Below, piece by piece: positions 16,173 through 24,491 of a stretch of DNA of 64,000 nucleotides. Source of the stretch: Bacteroidales bacterium (GTDB lineage Bacteria > Bacteroidota > Bacteroidia > Bacteroidales > P3). The position numbers and the translations under genes are program-made. How positions within the stretch are numbered: position 1 is the first letter of the stretch; each line of letters opens with the position of its first letter. The stretch lies in the NCBI GenBank assembly GCA_017449975.1, contig JAFSYK010000088.1:1-64000 (forward strand), given 5' to 3'. The notes below the pieces were generated by a model, which worked only from the letters and a program-made list of their open reading frames with translations, ran no database searches and had not been told where the DNA came from.

Positions 16173-17599
16173 ATGCCCTCCTTTCTACACAGCTCCAGTG
16201 CCGTGCGTATCAGGGTCTGTATCTCCGTTTTCGACGGGTCAACAAACTCACACAATGCCATATCCTCTGGCTCAATCTCATAGATACCCAACTGTTCCAA
16301 TCTTTCTATATCGCCTATCACTGCCGCCTTGATTAGCTCCATGGGATAGATGTCGAAGGGGAAGACCCGGTCGAACACCTCGCCGAACACCAACGGACGC
16401 ACGTCGCCATGCCGCTGGGTGTCGAATTCGGGGGCCAACGCTGGCTTCTGTTTCGACTTCCGTTTCGATCCAAAACCCGAAAGGAAAGTGCGCGAAAAGC
16501 TGTATTTATGCAGGCCAAGCAGCAGCCAGCCCAGAAAGTCGTAGTAGTCGCCCTCGGGCAACAATGTCAGTTCGTTGGTGTGGGCATGCAGAAATCCGTC
16601 GGCGGCCACCTGAACACCCGTCAACACATTGCCGGCAATAACACGCGGCTGCGGTTCCGCAGCATCGATCTGTCCTTCCAGCAGCGGCGCCACGCAGGTG
16701 CCCGCCACCGTGCGGTAGTAGCGCGGATGCTGCGCGGCGGGACCACACACCGCCACCACACGCTCGGGCGCATAGCAGCCCGTCAGCGCCAATCGGCCGA
16801 TGTTGGCCACATCCTGTGGATCGACCGTCCAAACGACTTCTCCTTTGTTGATAGGGTCAATGGCGGCAATCTGCGTTCCCACATTGCCCGAAGGATGAGG
16901 GCCACGCACCACATGCAGCTTCACTAAACCTCTATTTTCAAAATCGGCCAGCAGACGGCCGATAATACTCTGTTCGTTGTACGAGACATGCACCGGGGCC
17001 GGTGCCACCAACTCGCCCAGTGCCTCCAATCCGCGACAAAACTCCTCTTCCCTACCCCGCAGCGTGATGTCGCAGCGCGCCGCCAGCGGCGCGCTGTCGC
17101 AGCAAGAGACAAACAACGCCTTGGGCTTCACATCGGGTGAAGCCATCGTGCCAAAAGGCCGCTGAAGAATGAAGGGAAGGATTGGAAATTGAGAATTGAG
17201 AATTGAGAATTTGAGGGTTTGTGGGTTTGTGGGTTTGTGGGTTTGTGGGTTTGAACCCTCAAGCGAAGCGAACCCTTCAACCTTCAAGCGAAGCGAACCC
17301 TTCAACCCTCTCTCCACCACCACCGCCAGTATCTGGCGGCGTTCACCGCGCACGATGGCTTTCACCGTGCCCGACACAGGCGAGAGCAGCCGCTGCCGCT
17401 CATCTTTCTTGTCGCACAGCAACGGGTCGCCGGCTTTCACACTGTCGCCCTCCTGCACCAGCAAACGGGGAGTGAAACCCACATAGTCCGTCGGACAGAC
17501 CGCACAGCACTGCACGTCACGGACGTCGACCAACTCATCGACCGCCGCACCCGGCAGTGGAATATCCAATCCCTTTTTTATCTTGATGATATCCGACAT
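16169..17599 (-). CDS. nqrA: Na+-NQR subunit A with repeat-derived linker
   Basis: A 476-residue subunit, the first gene of nqrABCDEF. The N-terminal barrel-sandwich part (KKGLDIPLPG, then VQEGDSVKAGDPLL and SPVSGTVKAI) and the later GPHPSGNVGTQI segment are characteristic. The protein is cytoplasmic and binds quinone at the membrane interface. The linker at residues about 97-140 is encoded by three repeat types in a row (17185-17312) and reads GLKGSLRLKVEGFASLEGS, NPQTHKPTNPQT and [12 protein letters not shown], before the conserved QRPFGTMASPD. The start is ATG 17599, with a -7 box TATCTTTG at 17629-17622 on the minus strand. Confidence 0.95.
   Translation of the reverse strand: MSDIIKIKKGLDIPLPGAAVDELVDVRDVQCCAVCPTDYVGFTPRLLVQEGDSVKAGDPLLCDKKDERQRLLSPVSGTVKAIVRGERRQILAVVVERGLKGSLRLKVEGFASLEGSNPQTHKPTNPQTLKFSILNSQFPILPFILQRPFGTMASPDVKPKALFVSCCDSAPLAARCDITLRGREEEFCRGLEALGELVAPAPVHVSYNEQSIIGRLLADFENRGLVKLHVVRGPHPSGNVGTQIAAIDPINKGEVVWTVDPQDVANIGRLALTGCYAPERVVAVCGPAAQHPRYYRTVAGTCVAPLLEGQIDAAEPQPRVIAGNVLTGVQVAADGFLHAHTNELTLLPEGDYYDFLGWLLLGLHKYSFSRTFLSGFGSKRKSKQKPALAPEFDTQRHGDVRPLVFGEVFDRVFPFDIYPMELIKAAVIGDIERLEQLGIYEIEPEDMALCEFVDPSKTEIQTLIRTALELCRKEGM
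17185..17312 (-). repeat. Three-part repeat block inside nqrA
   Basis: Plus-strand order: ATTGAGA heptamers (17185-17212); GTGGGTTT 8-mers, about five copies (17215-17253); and two copies of a 25-base unit containing AAGCGAAGCG (at 17261 and 17286). A diverged copy of the 25-base unit lies in the intergenic region near 21651-21682. All parts are open on the nqrA coding strand. Confidence 0.9.
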
Positions 17600-17621
17600 C
17601 TTTCCGACGAAATTAAAGATA

Positions 17622-17629
17622 CAAAGATA
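17622..17629 (-). promoter_or_regulatory. -7 box for the nqr operon
   Basis: TATCTTTG on the minus strand at 17629-17622 predicts a leader of about 15-20 bases before nqrA ATG 17599. It gives the nqr operon its own promoter, separate from the aspA promoter upstream. Confidence 0.6.
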
Positions 17630-17710
17630 CGAAAAATATTAAGATTTCGTGACCGGTGATCTGTGACCAGTGACACGATACGGGTCACGCATCACAGGTT
17701 ACAGGTCACG

Positions 17711-17763
17711 AATTTCAATTCTCAATTTTCAATTTTCAATTCTCAATTCTCAATTTTCAACTC
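17711..17763. repeat. ATTGAGA heptamer array overlapping the aspA 3' end
   Basis: About seven imperfect heptamers (TCAATTC, TCAATTT on the plus strand). The aspA stop codon (17743-17745, TGA on the minus strand) and its last four or five codons (LKIEN) lie inside the array. Confidence 0.9.
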
Positions 17764-19164
17764 CACCGGTTGCAGCATATTTTCGGGCTTCAGAATTTCG
17801 TCGAGCTGAGCCTTGGTCAGCAGGCCGTGCTCCAGAACAAGCTCATAGACACCGCGTCCCGTCTCGGCAGCCTCTTTGGCTATCTGGGTACTCTGCTTGT
17901 AGCCGATAATAGGGTTGAGCATGGTGACAATGCCGATACTGTGCTCCACCAGTTGGCGGCACCGCTCCTCGTTGGCGCGGATGCCGTCGATACAGAGTGT
18001 ACGCAGCGTGTCCAACCCATTCTTCATCAGGTGGATGCTTTCAAACATCGTATAGACGATAACGGGCTCCATCACATTGAGCTCCAGCTGTCCATTATCC
18101 GAGGCCAAACTGATGGTCATATCATTACCTATAACCTTGTAACACACTTGGTTCATCACCTCGGGAATGACAGGGTTCACCTTGCCGGGCATAATACTGG
18201 ACCCAGGCTGACGCTCGGGCAGGTGTATCTCGTTCAAGCCACAGCGGGGACCGCTGGAAAGCAGACGCAGGTCGTTGCACATCTTGTTGATTTTGATAGC
18301 CAGCCGCTTCATGGCGGCACTGTAGGAAAGCATGCAGGTGGTGGCACTGGTGGCCTCGATGAGGTTGTCGGCCAGGTTGATATTCCATCCGGTAATCTTT
18401 CGCAGCGCCTTGACACAAGCCTCGCTGTAGCCGGGCTTCGAACAGATGCCCGTGCCGATGGCGGTGGCACCCATATTGACCACCAGAAACTCATCGGCCG
18501 TGGCGCGCAGGTTCTTGTCCTCACCCCTAAGCGAATCGGCAAAAGCGCCGAAAGTCTGACCCAACGTCATCGGCACCGCGTCCTGCAACTGTGTACGGCC
18601 CATCTTGATAACATTCTTGAACTCTTCTCGCTTGACATCGAGAGCACCGATCATCCGCTCCAGATGGGGGATAAACGACTGGTGCTCGAGTGCCAACGCC
18701 ATGTGGATGGCACAGGGATAGGCATCATTGGTGCTCTGCGAAGCGTTCACCACATCGTTGGGCGAACAGTATTGATACTCTCCTTTCTTGTGACCCATGC
18801 GCTCTAGAGCCAGATTGGCAATCACCTCATTGGCAGCCATATTGGTACTGGTGCCGGCGCCACCCTGAATCATGTCGATGGGGAATTGGTCGTGGTACTT
18901 GCCCTCAATCAGCTGGTCGCACGCCCATTTGATGGCGTCGCCCTGCTCCATGGTAATCATACCCATCTCCATATTGGCCATTGCGGCAGCCTTTTTCGTG
19001 AACGCCATGCCACGGATGAAATTGTGGTAGTGACTCAGCAGCTGTCCACTGATATGGAAATTTTCCATTGCGCGGGATGTCTGGATGCCATACAAGGCCT
19101 CCGCCGGAACCTCCTTCGATCCAAGGAGATCGCTCTCTATTCGATAGTTCAGTTTCTCAGTCAT
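17743..19164 (-). CDS. aspA: Aspartate ammonia-lyase (aspartase)
   Basis: A 473-residue cytoplasmic enzyme that deaminates L-aspartate to fumarate and ammonia. The fumarase/aspartase signature GSSIMPGKVNP is present. The flanking VIPEVMNQVCYKVIGND favours aspartase over class II fumarase. It lies upstream of nqrABCDEF-frdCAB on the same strand, so its product is the substrate of the reductase encoded in the same block. The last residues, LKIEN, come from a heptamer array that also supplies the stop codon. A -7 box TATTTTTG lies at 19274-19267, predicting a leader of about 95 bases that contains an AACGTTT array. Confidence 0.93.
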   Translation of the reverse strand: MTEKLNYRIESDLLGSKEVPAEALYGIQTSRAMENFHISGQLLSHYHNFIRGMAFTKKAAAMANMEMGMITMEQGDAIKWACDQLIEGKYHDQFPIDMIQGGAGTSTNMAANEVIANLALERMGHKKGEYQYCSPNDVVNASQSTNDAYPCAIHMALALEHQSFIPHLERMIGALDVKREEFKNVIKMGRTQLQDAVPMTLGQTFGAFADSLRGEDKNLRATADEFLVVNMGATAIGTGICSKPGYSEACVKALRKITGWNINLADNLIEATSATTCMLSYSAAMKRLAIKINKMCNDLRLLSSGPRCGLNEIHLPERQPGSSIMPGKVNPVIPEVMNQVCYKVIGNDMTISLASDNGQLELNVMEPVIVYTMFESIHLMKNGLDTLRTLCIDGIRANEERCRQLVEHSIGIVTMLNPIIGYKQSTQIAKEAAETGRGVYELVLEHGLLTKAQLDEILKPENMLQPVELKIEN

Positions 19165-19176
19165 GGCTATTCGAGT

Positions 19177-19211
19177 AACGTTTAACGTTTAAGGTTTAAC
19201 GTTTAATGTTT
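19177..19211. repeat. AACGTTT heptamer array
   Basis: Five consecutive 7-bp units: AACGTTT, AACGTTT, AAGGTTT, AACGTTT, AATGTTT. The inverse unit recurs at 19489-19514 and 58927-58968. It sits in the aspA leader. Confidence 0.95.
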
Positions 19212-19418
19212 GTATATAATAATCAAGAATTTGCAACAAGCATCGTTGCACCTTGGAATTCTTTTGCAAAAATACACTTTTTCTCACTAACTAATAGACG
19301 GATTGAGAAGTTAGCGGCTAGCTGGCTGACGCAAACAAAAGCTGACCGCTAACTGCTAACTACTGACCGCTTAATATCAATTTTCAATTCTCAATTCTCA
19401 ATTCTCAATTATAATTAG

Positions 19419-19426
19419 TATATTTG
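19419..19426 (+). promoter_or_regulatory. -7 box upstream of the acyl-CoA synthetase gene
   Basis: TATATTTG at 19419-19426, directly after a TCAATTC heptamer array. It predicts a leader of roughly 95-100 bases before ATG 19529 that contains an AAACGTT array. Confidence 0.6.
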
Positions 19427-19528
19427 CAAGTTCAAAGTGTTTGTCAACTTTCCAACAAAAAAATAGAAACGAAAAAAATAGAATCATTAAACGTTAAACC
19501 TTAAACGTTAAACGAAAAAACCAAAGAT

Positions 19529-21601
19529 ATGATTTCAAAAGAATTACTCAATCCCCGCAGCATCGTTATCTGCGGTGCATCGGCCGACATCCATAAACCC
19601 GGTGGCAAAGCCCTGAAAAACCTTTTGGAGAGTCCCTTCAAAGGCGAGGTCTATGCCGTCAACCCCAAAGAGAGTGAAGTGCAGGGCATCAAATGCTATG
19701 CCAGCGTTGAGGAGCTGCCGCAGGTGGACTGCGCCATCCTCTGCATCGCCGCCAAGTTCTGCGCCCAGACCGTCGATGTGCTGACCCAGCAGAAAGGCAC
19801 CAAGGGTTTCATTATTATCAGCGCCGGCTTCTCCGAGGAGAACGAGGCAGGTGCCGCCATCGAGAAACACATTGTCGACAGCATCAACGCCGTCGGCGGT
19901 TCCCTCATCGGTCCCAACTGCACCGGCTTCCTCAACACCAACTATGCCGGTTGTTTCGACACCCCCATCCCGAAACTCGACCCCCACGGTGTGGACTTCA
20001 TCACCGGTAGCGGTGCCACCGCTGTCTTCATCAAAGAGTACGGTATCAGCAACGGTCTTACTTTCAACAGCGTGTGGGCCGTCGGCAACAGCGCCCAGCT
20101 GGGCATCGAGGATGTGCTCGAGCACCTCGACAACACCTTCGACCCCGAGCGTTCCAGCCGTGTCATCATGCTCTATATGGAGAAGATCGGCGACCCGCAG
20201 CGTCTCCTGAAGCACAGCCGCAGCCTCATCAACAAGGGCTGCCACATCGCCGCCATCAAGAGTGGCGGTAGTGCCGCCGGCAGCCGTGCCGCCTCGTCGC
20301 ACACGGGCGCCCTGGCCACCAATGACGCTGCCGTCGACGCCTTGTTCCGCAAAGCGGGCATCGTGCGTTGCCAGAACCGTCAGGAGCTGACCACGGTCTG
20401 CGCCGTCTTCATGCACCCCGAACTGAAAGGCAAACGTTGTGCCGTCATCACCCACGCCGGCGGTCCCGCCGTCATGCTCACCGATGTGCTGAGCAACGGT
20501 GGCATGGAGGTTCCCTCGCTGAAGGACCACCCCGCCAGCCCCGCCCTGCTGGAGAAACTTTTCGGCGGCTCCTCGGTGGGCAACCCCATCGACTTCCTCG
20601 CCACCGGTACGGCTGAACAGCTGGGCTATATCATCGACACGGTCGAGAACGAATATACCGACATCGACTTCTCCGTGGTCATCTTCGGTTCGCCGGGACT
20701 CTTCTCCAACAAGGAGGTCTACGACCTGCTCGACGAGAAGATGAAGACCTGCAAGAAGCCCATCTTCCCCGTGCTGCCAAGCATCATCAATGTCAAGGAC
20801 GAAATCAACGATTTCATTGCCAAGGGACGCATCAACTTCCCCGAAGAGTGCGTGCTGGGCAATGCCATCGTCAAGGTCTACCATACGCCCAAGCCGCAGC
20901 CCGAGCAGGTGGAGCAGCCCGCCATCGACGTGGCACGCATCCGCGCCACCGTCGACCGCTGCAAGGATGGCTATATGGAGATTGCCGACTACAACGAGCT
21001 GCTCGACGCCGCCGGCATCAGCCGCAAGAAATCGGTTGAGGTCAGCAAGAAAGAGGACGCCCTCGCCTTCGCCAAGGAGGTGGGCTGCTCGAAGGATGTG
21101 CCGCTGGTCATGAAAGTTGTCGGCCCGCTGCACAAGAGCGACGTGGGCGGTGTGACGCTGGGCGTCAAAGACCTCGACACCGTGGCCAAAGAATTCGACC
21201 GCCTCATCGTCATCCCCGAGACCTACGCTGTGGAGATGTATCCCATGCTCGACGGTATCGACGTCTACATCGGCGCCATCAAGGATGCCAAGTTCGGTCA
21301 TCAGATTTTCTTCGGTCTGGGTGGCATCTTCATCGAAGTGCTCAAGGATGTGCAGTCCGCGCTGGCTCCCATCACCGCCGCCGAAGCCAAAGAGATGCTC
21401 AAGCAACTCAAGGGCTACAAGATTCTCGAAGGCGTCCGTGGACAGGAGGGCGTGAACATCGATCTCTACGCCGACCAGATTGCTCGCGTCAGCGCACTGG
21501 TGCAGGCAGCCCCCGAGATTGCCGAGATGGACCTCAACCCGCTGCTGGGCAACCCGCGCTATGTCACCGCTGTCGACGCCCGCATCCGTCTGGAGAAATA
21601 A
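19529..21601 (+). CDS. ADP-forming acetate/acyl-CoA synthetase, fused subunits
   Basis: A 690-residue cytosolic enzyme with the domain order CoA-binding (1-130), two succinyl-CoA-ligase-like domains (about 140-450) and C-terminal ATP-grasp (about 475-690). The phosphorylated histidine is H258 in SSHTGALATND. The family converts acyl-CoA, ADP and phosphate to the free acid, CoA and ATP, so it conserves energy at the end of 2-oxoacid fermentation. It would accept products of the KorAB-type oxidoreductase found at 42.4-45.4 kb. The acyl specificity cannot be read from the sequence. Confidence 0.92.
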   Translation: MISKELLNPRSIVICGASADIHKPGGKALKNLLESPFKGEVYAVNPKESEVQGIKCYASVEELPQVDCAILCIAAKFCAQTVDVLTQQKGTKGFIIISAGFSEENEAGAAIEKHIVDSINAVGGSLIGPNCTGFLNTNYAGCFDTPIPKLDPHGVDFITGSGATAVFIKEYGISNGLTFNSVWAVGNSAQLGIEDVLEHLDNTFDPERSSRVIMLYMEKIGDPQRLLKHSRSLINKGCHIAAIKSGGSAAGSRAASSHTGALATNDAAVDALFRKAGIVRCQNRQELTTVCAVFMHPELKGKRCAVITHAGGPAVMLTDVLSNGGMEVPSLKDHPASPALLEKLFGGSSVGNPIDFLATGTAEQLGYIIDTVENEYTDIDFSVVIFGSPGLFSNKEVYDLLDEKMKTCKKPIFPVLPSIINVKDEINDFIAKGRINFPEECVLGNAIVKVYHTPKPQPEQVEQPAIDVARIRATVDRCKDGYMEIADYNELLDAAGISRKKSVEVSKKEDALAFAKEVGCSKDVPLVMKVVGPLHKSDVGGVTLGVKDLDTVAKEFDRLIVIPETYAVEMYPMLDGIDVYIGAIKDAKFGHQIFFGLGGIFIEVLKDVQSALAPITAAEAKEMLKQLKGYKILEGVRGQEGVNIDLYADQIARVSALVQAAPEIAEMDLNPLLGNPRYVTAVDARIRLEK

Positions 21602-21780
21602 GATTAGGAGTTTTAACAAACTAAAAGTAAAAACTAAAAACTAAAAAAGGGTTGAACGGTTCACTTCGCTTGAAGGTTGATAGGTTGATAAGGATTGCGA
21701 ATCGTATAAACGTATCAACATTAAACATATCAACATAAACCCTCAAACCCTTTAACCCTTTAACCTTAAAACCCTTCAAG
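21602..21780. repeat. Repeat-filled leader of the nucleotide-sugar dehydrogenase gene
   Basis: Contains CTAAAAG/CTAAAAA heptamers (about 21621-21646), a diverged copy of the 25-base unit found in nqrA (GGTTGAACGG to CGCTTGAAGG, 21651-21682), and CCCTTTAA-type 8-mers near 21740-21778. No gene is visible. Confidence 0.75.
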
Positions 21781-23070
21781 ATGAAAATCGCCGTTGCAGG
21801 AACAGGATATGTAGGACTCAGCATTGCCACCCTTCTGGCACAGCACCACGACGTGGTGTCAGTGGACATCGTGCCGGAACGTGTCGACATGGTCAACCGT
21901 CGCCAGTCGCCCATTCAGGACGACTATATCGAGCGCTTCTTCCGTGAGGACCTGGCTTTACAGCAGGGACAGACGCTGCCCGACAGCATCCTGAAGAAAC
22001 CGTTGTCGCTGCACGCCACCCTCGACTGGAAGCAGGGCTACGCCGATGCCGAATATGTGGTCATTGCCGCTCCCACCAACTACGACAGCGCCAAGAACTA
22101 TTTCGACACCTCCGCTGTGGAGGATGTCGTGGCCAAGGTGCTGGAGGTCAACAACCACGCCATCATGGTGCTGAAGAGCACCATCCCCGTGGGCTACACC
22201 GAGTCGGTGCGTGAACGTTTCCACACCGACCGTGTGATGTTCGCCCCCGAGTTCTTGCGCGAGAGCAAGGCTCTCTACGACAACCTCTACCCCAGCCGTA
22301 TCATCGTGGGTTATCGCCACGGAGACGCCGCACTGGCCGAGGCGGCACGCACCTTTGCCCGCATCATCGCCGAAGGCGCCATCAAGCCCGACATCCCCAC
22401 GCTGGAGATGGGCAGCACCGAGGCCGAGGCCGTGAAACTGTTTGCCAACACCTACCTGGCGTTGCGCGTCAGCTTCTTCAACGAGTTGGACACCTACGCA
22501 GAGATGAAAGGTCTCGACACGCAGGAGATCATCAACGGCGTCTGCCTCGACCCGCGTATCGGAGACCACTACAACAACCCCAGCTTCGGCTACGGCGGAT
22601 ACTGCCTGCCCAAAGACACGAAGCAGTTGCTGGCCAACTACGCCAATGTGCCGCAGAACATGATGAGCGCCATCGTCGAGAGCAACCGCACACGCAAAGA
22701 CTTCATTGCCGACCAGGTGTTGAAGATGGCGGGGTACTACACCTACTACGAGTCCAACAACAAATGGAATCAGCAGCAGGAGCGCGAATGCGTCATCGGT
22801 GTCTATCGTCTCACCATGAAGAGCAACAGCGACAACTTCCGCCAGTCGAGCATCCAGGGCGTCATGAAGCGCATCAAGGCCAAGGGCGCACAGATTATCA
22901 TCTACGAGCCCACGCTGGAGGACGGCAGCTCCTTCTTCGGCAGCCGCATCGTCAACGACCTTGCCGCCTTCAAGTCGCAGAGTCAGGCCATCATCGCCAA
23001 CCGCTACGACGCGCTCCTCGACGACGTGAAGGAGAAGGTCTACACCCGCGACATCTTCAAACGCGACTAA
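21781..23070 (+). CDS. ugd: UDP-glucose 6-dehydrogenase family nucleotide-sugar dehydrogenase
   Basis: A 429-residue cytosolic enzyme that oxidises a UDP-sugar to a UDP-uronic acid in two NAD-linked steps, for capsule or other surface polysaccharide. The N-terminal Rossmann motif is [15 protein letters not shown]. The catalytic cysteine is C275 in [14 protein letters not shown], and [12 protein letters not shown] is typical of the UDP-glucose branch. No polysaccharide genes flank it, so the exact sugar is uncertain. It is followed by a strong bidirectional terminator. Confidence 0.88.
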   Translation: MKIAVAGTGYVGLSIATLLAQHHDVVSVDIVPERVDMVNRRQSPIQDDYIERFFREDLALQQGQTLPDSILKKPLSLHATLDWKQGYADAEYVVIAAPTNYDSAKNYFDTSAVEDVVAKVLEVNNHAIMVLKSTIPVGYTESVRERFHTDRVMFAPEFLRESKALYDNLYPSRIIVGYRHGDAALAEAARTFARIIAEGAIKPDIPTLEMGSTEAEAVKLFANTYLALRVSFFNELDTYAEMKGLDTQEIINGVCLDPRIGDHYNNPSFGYGGYCLPKDTKQLLANYANVPQNMMSAIVESNRTRKDFIADQVLKMAGYYTYYESNNKWNQQQERECVIGVYRLTMKSNSDNFRQSSIQGVMKRIKAKGAQIIIYEPTLEDGSSFFGSRIVNDLAAFKSQSQAIIANRYDALLDDVKEKVYTRDIFKRD

Positions 23071-23140
23071 AAAAAAACGGATACGAACAATCGCAAACGT
23101 CTCTAAATACCCTCTGAGGGTAACTTACAGCCAATCGCAT

Positions 23141-23180
23141 ATAAGAAAGGCGGCGGATTTCCATTCGCCGCCTTTCTTAT
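23141..23180. terminator. Bidirectional hairpin terminator
   Basis: A perfect 15-bp stem, 23141-23155 pairing with 23166-23180, with a 10-base loop. It is followed by an ACTATTTTATTT tract on the plus strand. It lies between the convergent ugd and lipid kinase genes. Confidence 0.88.
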
Positions 23181-23186
23181 ACTATT

Positions 23187-24071
23187 TTATTTCCCTATGA
23201 TTTTTAGTGAACGGGGATGGTTGACGAAGTGGAGCTCTTTGCCGACATTCTCTCCTTCGCCGTCAATGTTGACCCATTTGTCGACATTGCCCGTGACCAT
23301 GATGTCGCGCGCGCGGAACATTTCAACATGCTGGCTCAACTCAAACAGGTTGGTGTAGACCAACGGGGCGGTGATGAGGGCATGCTCGACCGGAATCTTG
23401 TCGACGATACTAATGTCGATGAGGCCGTCGTCGAGTTTGGCATGCGGCGCCACGGCGACATTGTAGCCAAACTGGTTGCTGTTGGCAAAGGTAATGAACC
23501 ACGCCTTGCGGTCTACCGGCGTCTCCTTACCGTCGAGGTAGATGCGATAGTCCTTGCTTTCATAGGTAGGATATTCGCGCAAAATAAGGTTGAGGTAGGC
23601 CGAAAAACCACGTATCTTAGCAGCCTTCATGAGGCGCGCGATAAAAGCGTCGAAACCCACGCCGGCGATGCTGGCGATGAGGAATTTGTCGTTGAGCACG
23701 ATGGTGTCAATGGCACTGACTTTTTCACGGTTGAGCAAGCGGATGGCGAAAGCGGGCGTAAGGGGTATCTTCATACAGCGCGCCAAGCCGTTGCCACTGC
23801 CACAAGGCACGATGCCCAGCACAGTGTCGGTACCCTTGATACCCTGTATAACATCGTTGACCGAGCCGTCGCCGCCGACAGCGGTGACCACATCGTAGCC
23901 CTTGTCGACCGCATCACGGGCGATGAGAGTGCCGTGGTGGATGTATTCCGTGTAACACACCTCGTAGTCGTAGAGGTCCCGGTTGAGGTTGTTGCTTAAA
24001 AGAGTCTCTATGCGTTTCTGGCGGCCCACCCCCGAGTGGGGGTTGACGATGACGAGCATGCGTTTCTTCAT
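23187..24071 (-). CDS. Diacylglycerol kinase family lipid kinase (YegS-like)
   Basis: A 294-residue soluble lipid kinase of the DAGK catalytic superfamily. The phosphate-binding start is VNPHSGVGRQ (about residues 9-18). The nucleotide-binding GGDGSVNDVIQG and CGSGNGLARC motifs follow. Relatives phosphorylate diacylglycerol, phosphatidylglycerol or long-chain bases, and the substrate here is not determined. It precedes ftsB-like and mltD-like genes in the genome but is the last of these three in transcription. An AAGGGTTGG-type array lies upstream (about 24074-24108). Confidence 0.85.
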   Translation of the reverse strand: MKKRMLVIVNPHSGVGRQKRIETLLSNNLNRDLYDYEVCYTEYIHHGTLIARDAVDKGYDVVTAVGGDGSVNDVIQGIKGTDTVLGIVPCGSGNGLARCMKIPLTPAFAIRLLNREKVSAIDTIVLNDKFLIASIAGVGFDAFIARLMKAAKIRGFSAYLNLILREYPTYESKDYRIYLDGKETPVDRKAWFITFANSNQFGYNVAVAPHAKLDDGLIDISIVDKIPVEHALITAPLVYTNLFELSQHVEMFRARDIMVTGNVDKWVNIDGEGENVGKELHFVNHPRSLKIIGK

Positions 24072-24132
24072 GGGAAAGGGTTGGAAGGGTTAAGGGTTGG
24101 AGGGATTTTAATAACGAAATTATTTATTCCTC

Positions 24133-24153
24133 TAATCACTATTCACTAATCAT
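24133..24153. repeat. GTGATTA heptamer array at the ftsB-like gene 3' end
   Basis: Three units on the plus strand: TAATCAC, TATTCAC and TAATCAT. The stop codon of the ftsB-like gene (24146-24148, TAG on the minus strand) is part of the array. Similar arrays occur at 60454-60488 and 63630-63650. Confidence 0.85.
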
Positions 24154-24436
24154 CAAAGACGTAGACGTCTTCGTTGGGGCGTTTCATCAGGTATTCTTCA
24201 CGAGCAAAACGCTCTATGGTGTCGAGGTTGTGGACGAGGTTGACGGCATGGATGCTGTCGGCGACAACGGCGCGCATCTCGTCGCGCTCCTCTTGCCGCA
24301 GGTGACGCACCTCACGGTGTAGACGCGAGATGACGAAGAGGTTGTTTTGATCAAGAAAGACAAAGAGCACCACGAATATCAATGAGGTGGCGACGTACTT
24401 GTTCTTGACGATTTTCCAAATCTTGGACCAGTTCAC
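24146..24436 (-). CDS. FtsB/DivIC-type septum formation initiator
   Basis: A 96-residue bitopic protein: a short cytoplasmic N-terminus, one transmembrane segment (about 13-28, VATSLIFVVLFVFLD), then a coiled coil (SRLHREVRHLRQEERDEMR) and the family's terminal FAREEYLMKRPNEDVYVF. FtsB/DivIC proteins form a divisome complex with FtsL and FtsQ. The stop codon is contributed by a GTGATTA-type heptamer array. Confidence 0.85.
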   Translation of the reverse strand: MNWSKIWKIVKNKYVATSLIFVVLFVFLDQNNLFVISRLHREVRHLRQEERDEMRAVVADSIHAVNLVHNLDTIERFAREEYLMKRPNEDVYVFDD

Positions 24437-24491
24437 TGAATGAAGCGTTTTTCTTGCTATTACCTGATTACGTTATTACGGAGTTCGCCAA

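Larger units (their letters stand above)
19165..19528. other. Divergent intergenic region with repeats and two promoters
   Basis: This 364-base gap holds, in order: five AACGTTT-type heptamers (19177-19211); an imperfect stem TGCAAC/GTTGCA near 19231-19251; the minus-strand -7 box TATTTTTG (19274-19267) for aspA; a stretch with TTAGCGGCTAGC and CCGCTAACTGCTAAC direct and inverted repeats (19308-19372); TCAATTC heptamers (19384-19410); the plus-strand -7 box TATATTTG (19419-19426) for the acyl-CoA synthetase; and AAACGTT heptamers (19489-19514). I see no gene. Confidence 0.75.

Noticed and set aside
17743-19164. Class II fumarase
   Set aside because: The signature is shared, but VIPEVMNQVCYKVIGND and the N-terminal sequence are closer to aspartase.
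19308-19372. The TTAGCGGC/CCGCTAAC stretch as a riboswitch
   Set aside because: It is made of imperfect direct and inverted repeats of a short word, like the other arrays, and lies upstream of the predicted start sites.
19544-21619. A 691-codon open frame antisense to the ADP-forming acyl-CoA synthetase
   Set aside because: The plus-strand protein has all family domains and an active-site histidine. The antisense frame is open only because of the GC-rich codon bias and gives a low-complexity His/Val/Asp-rich product.
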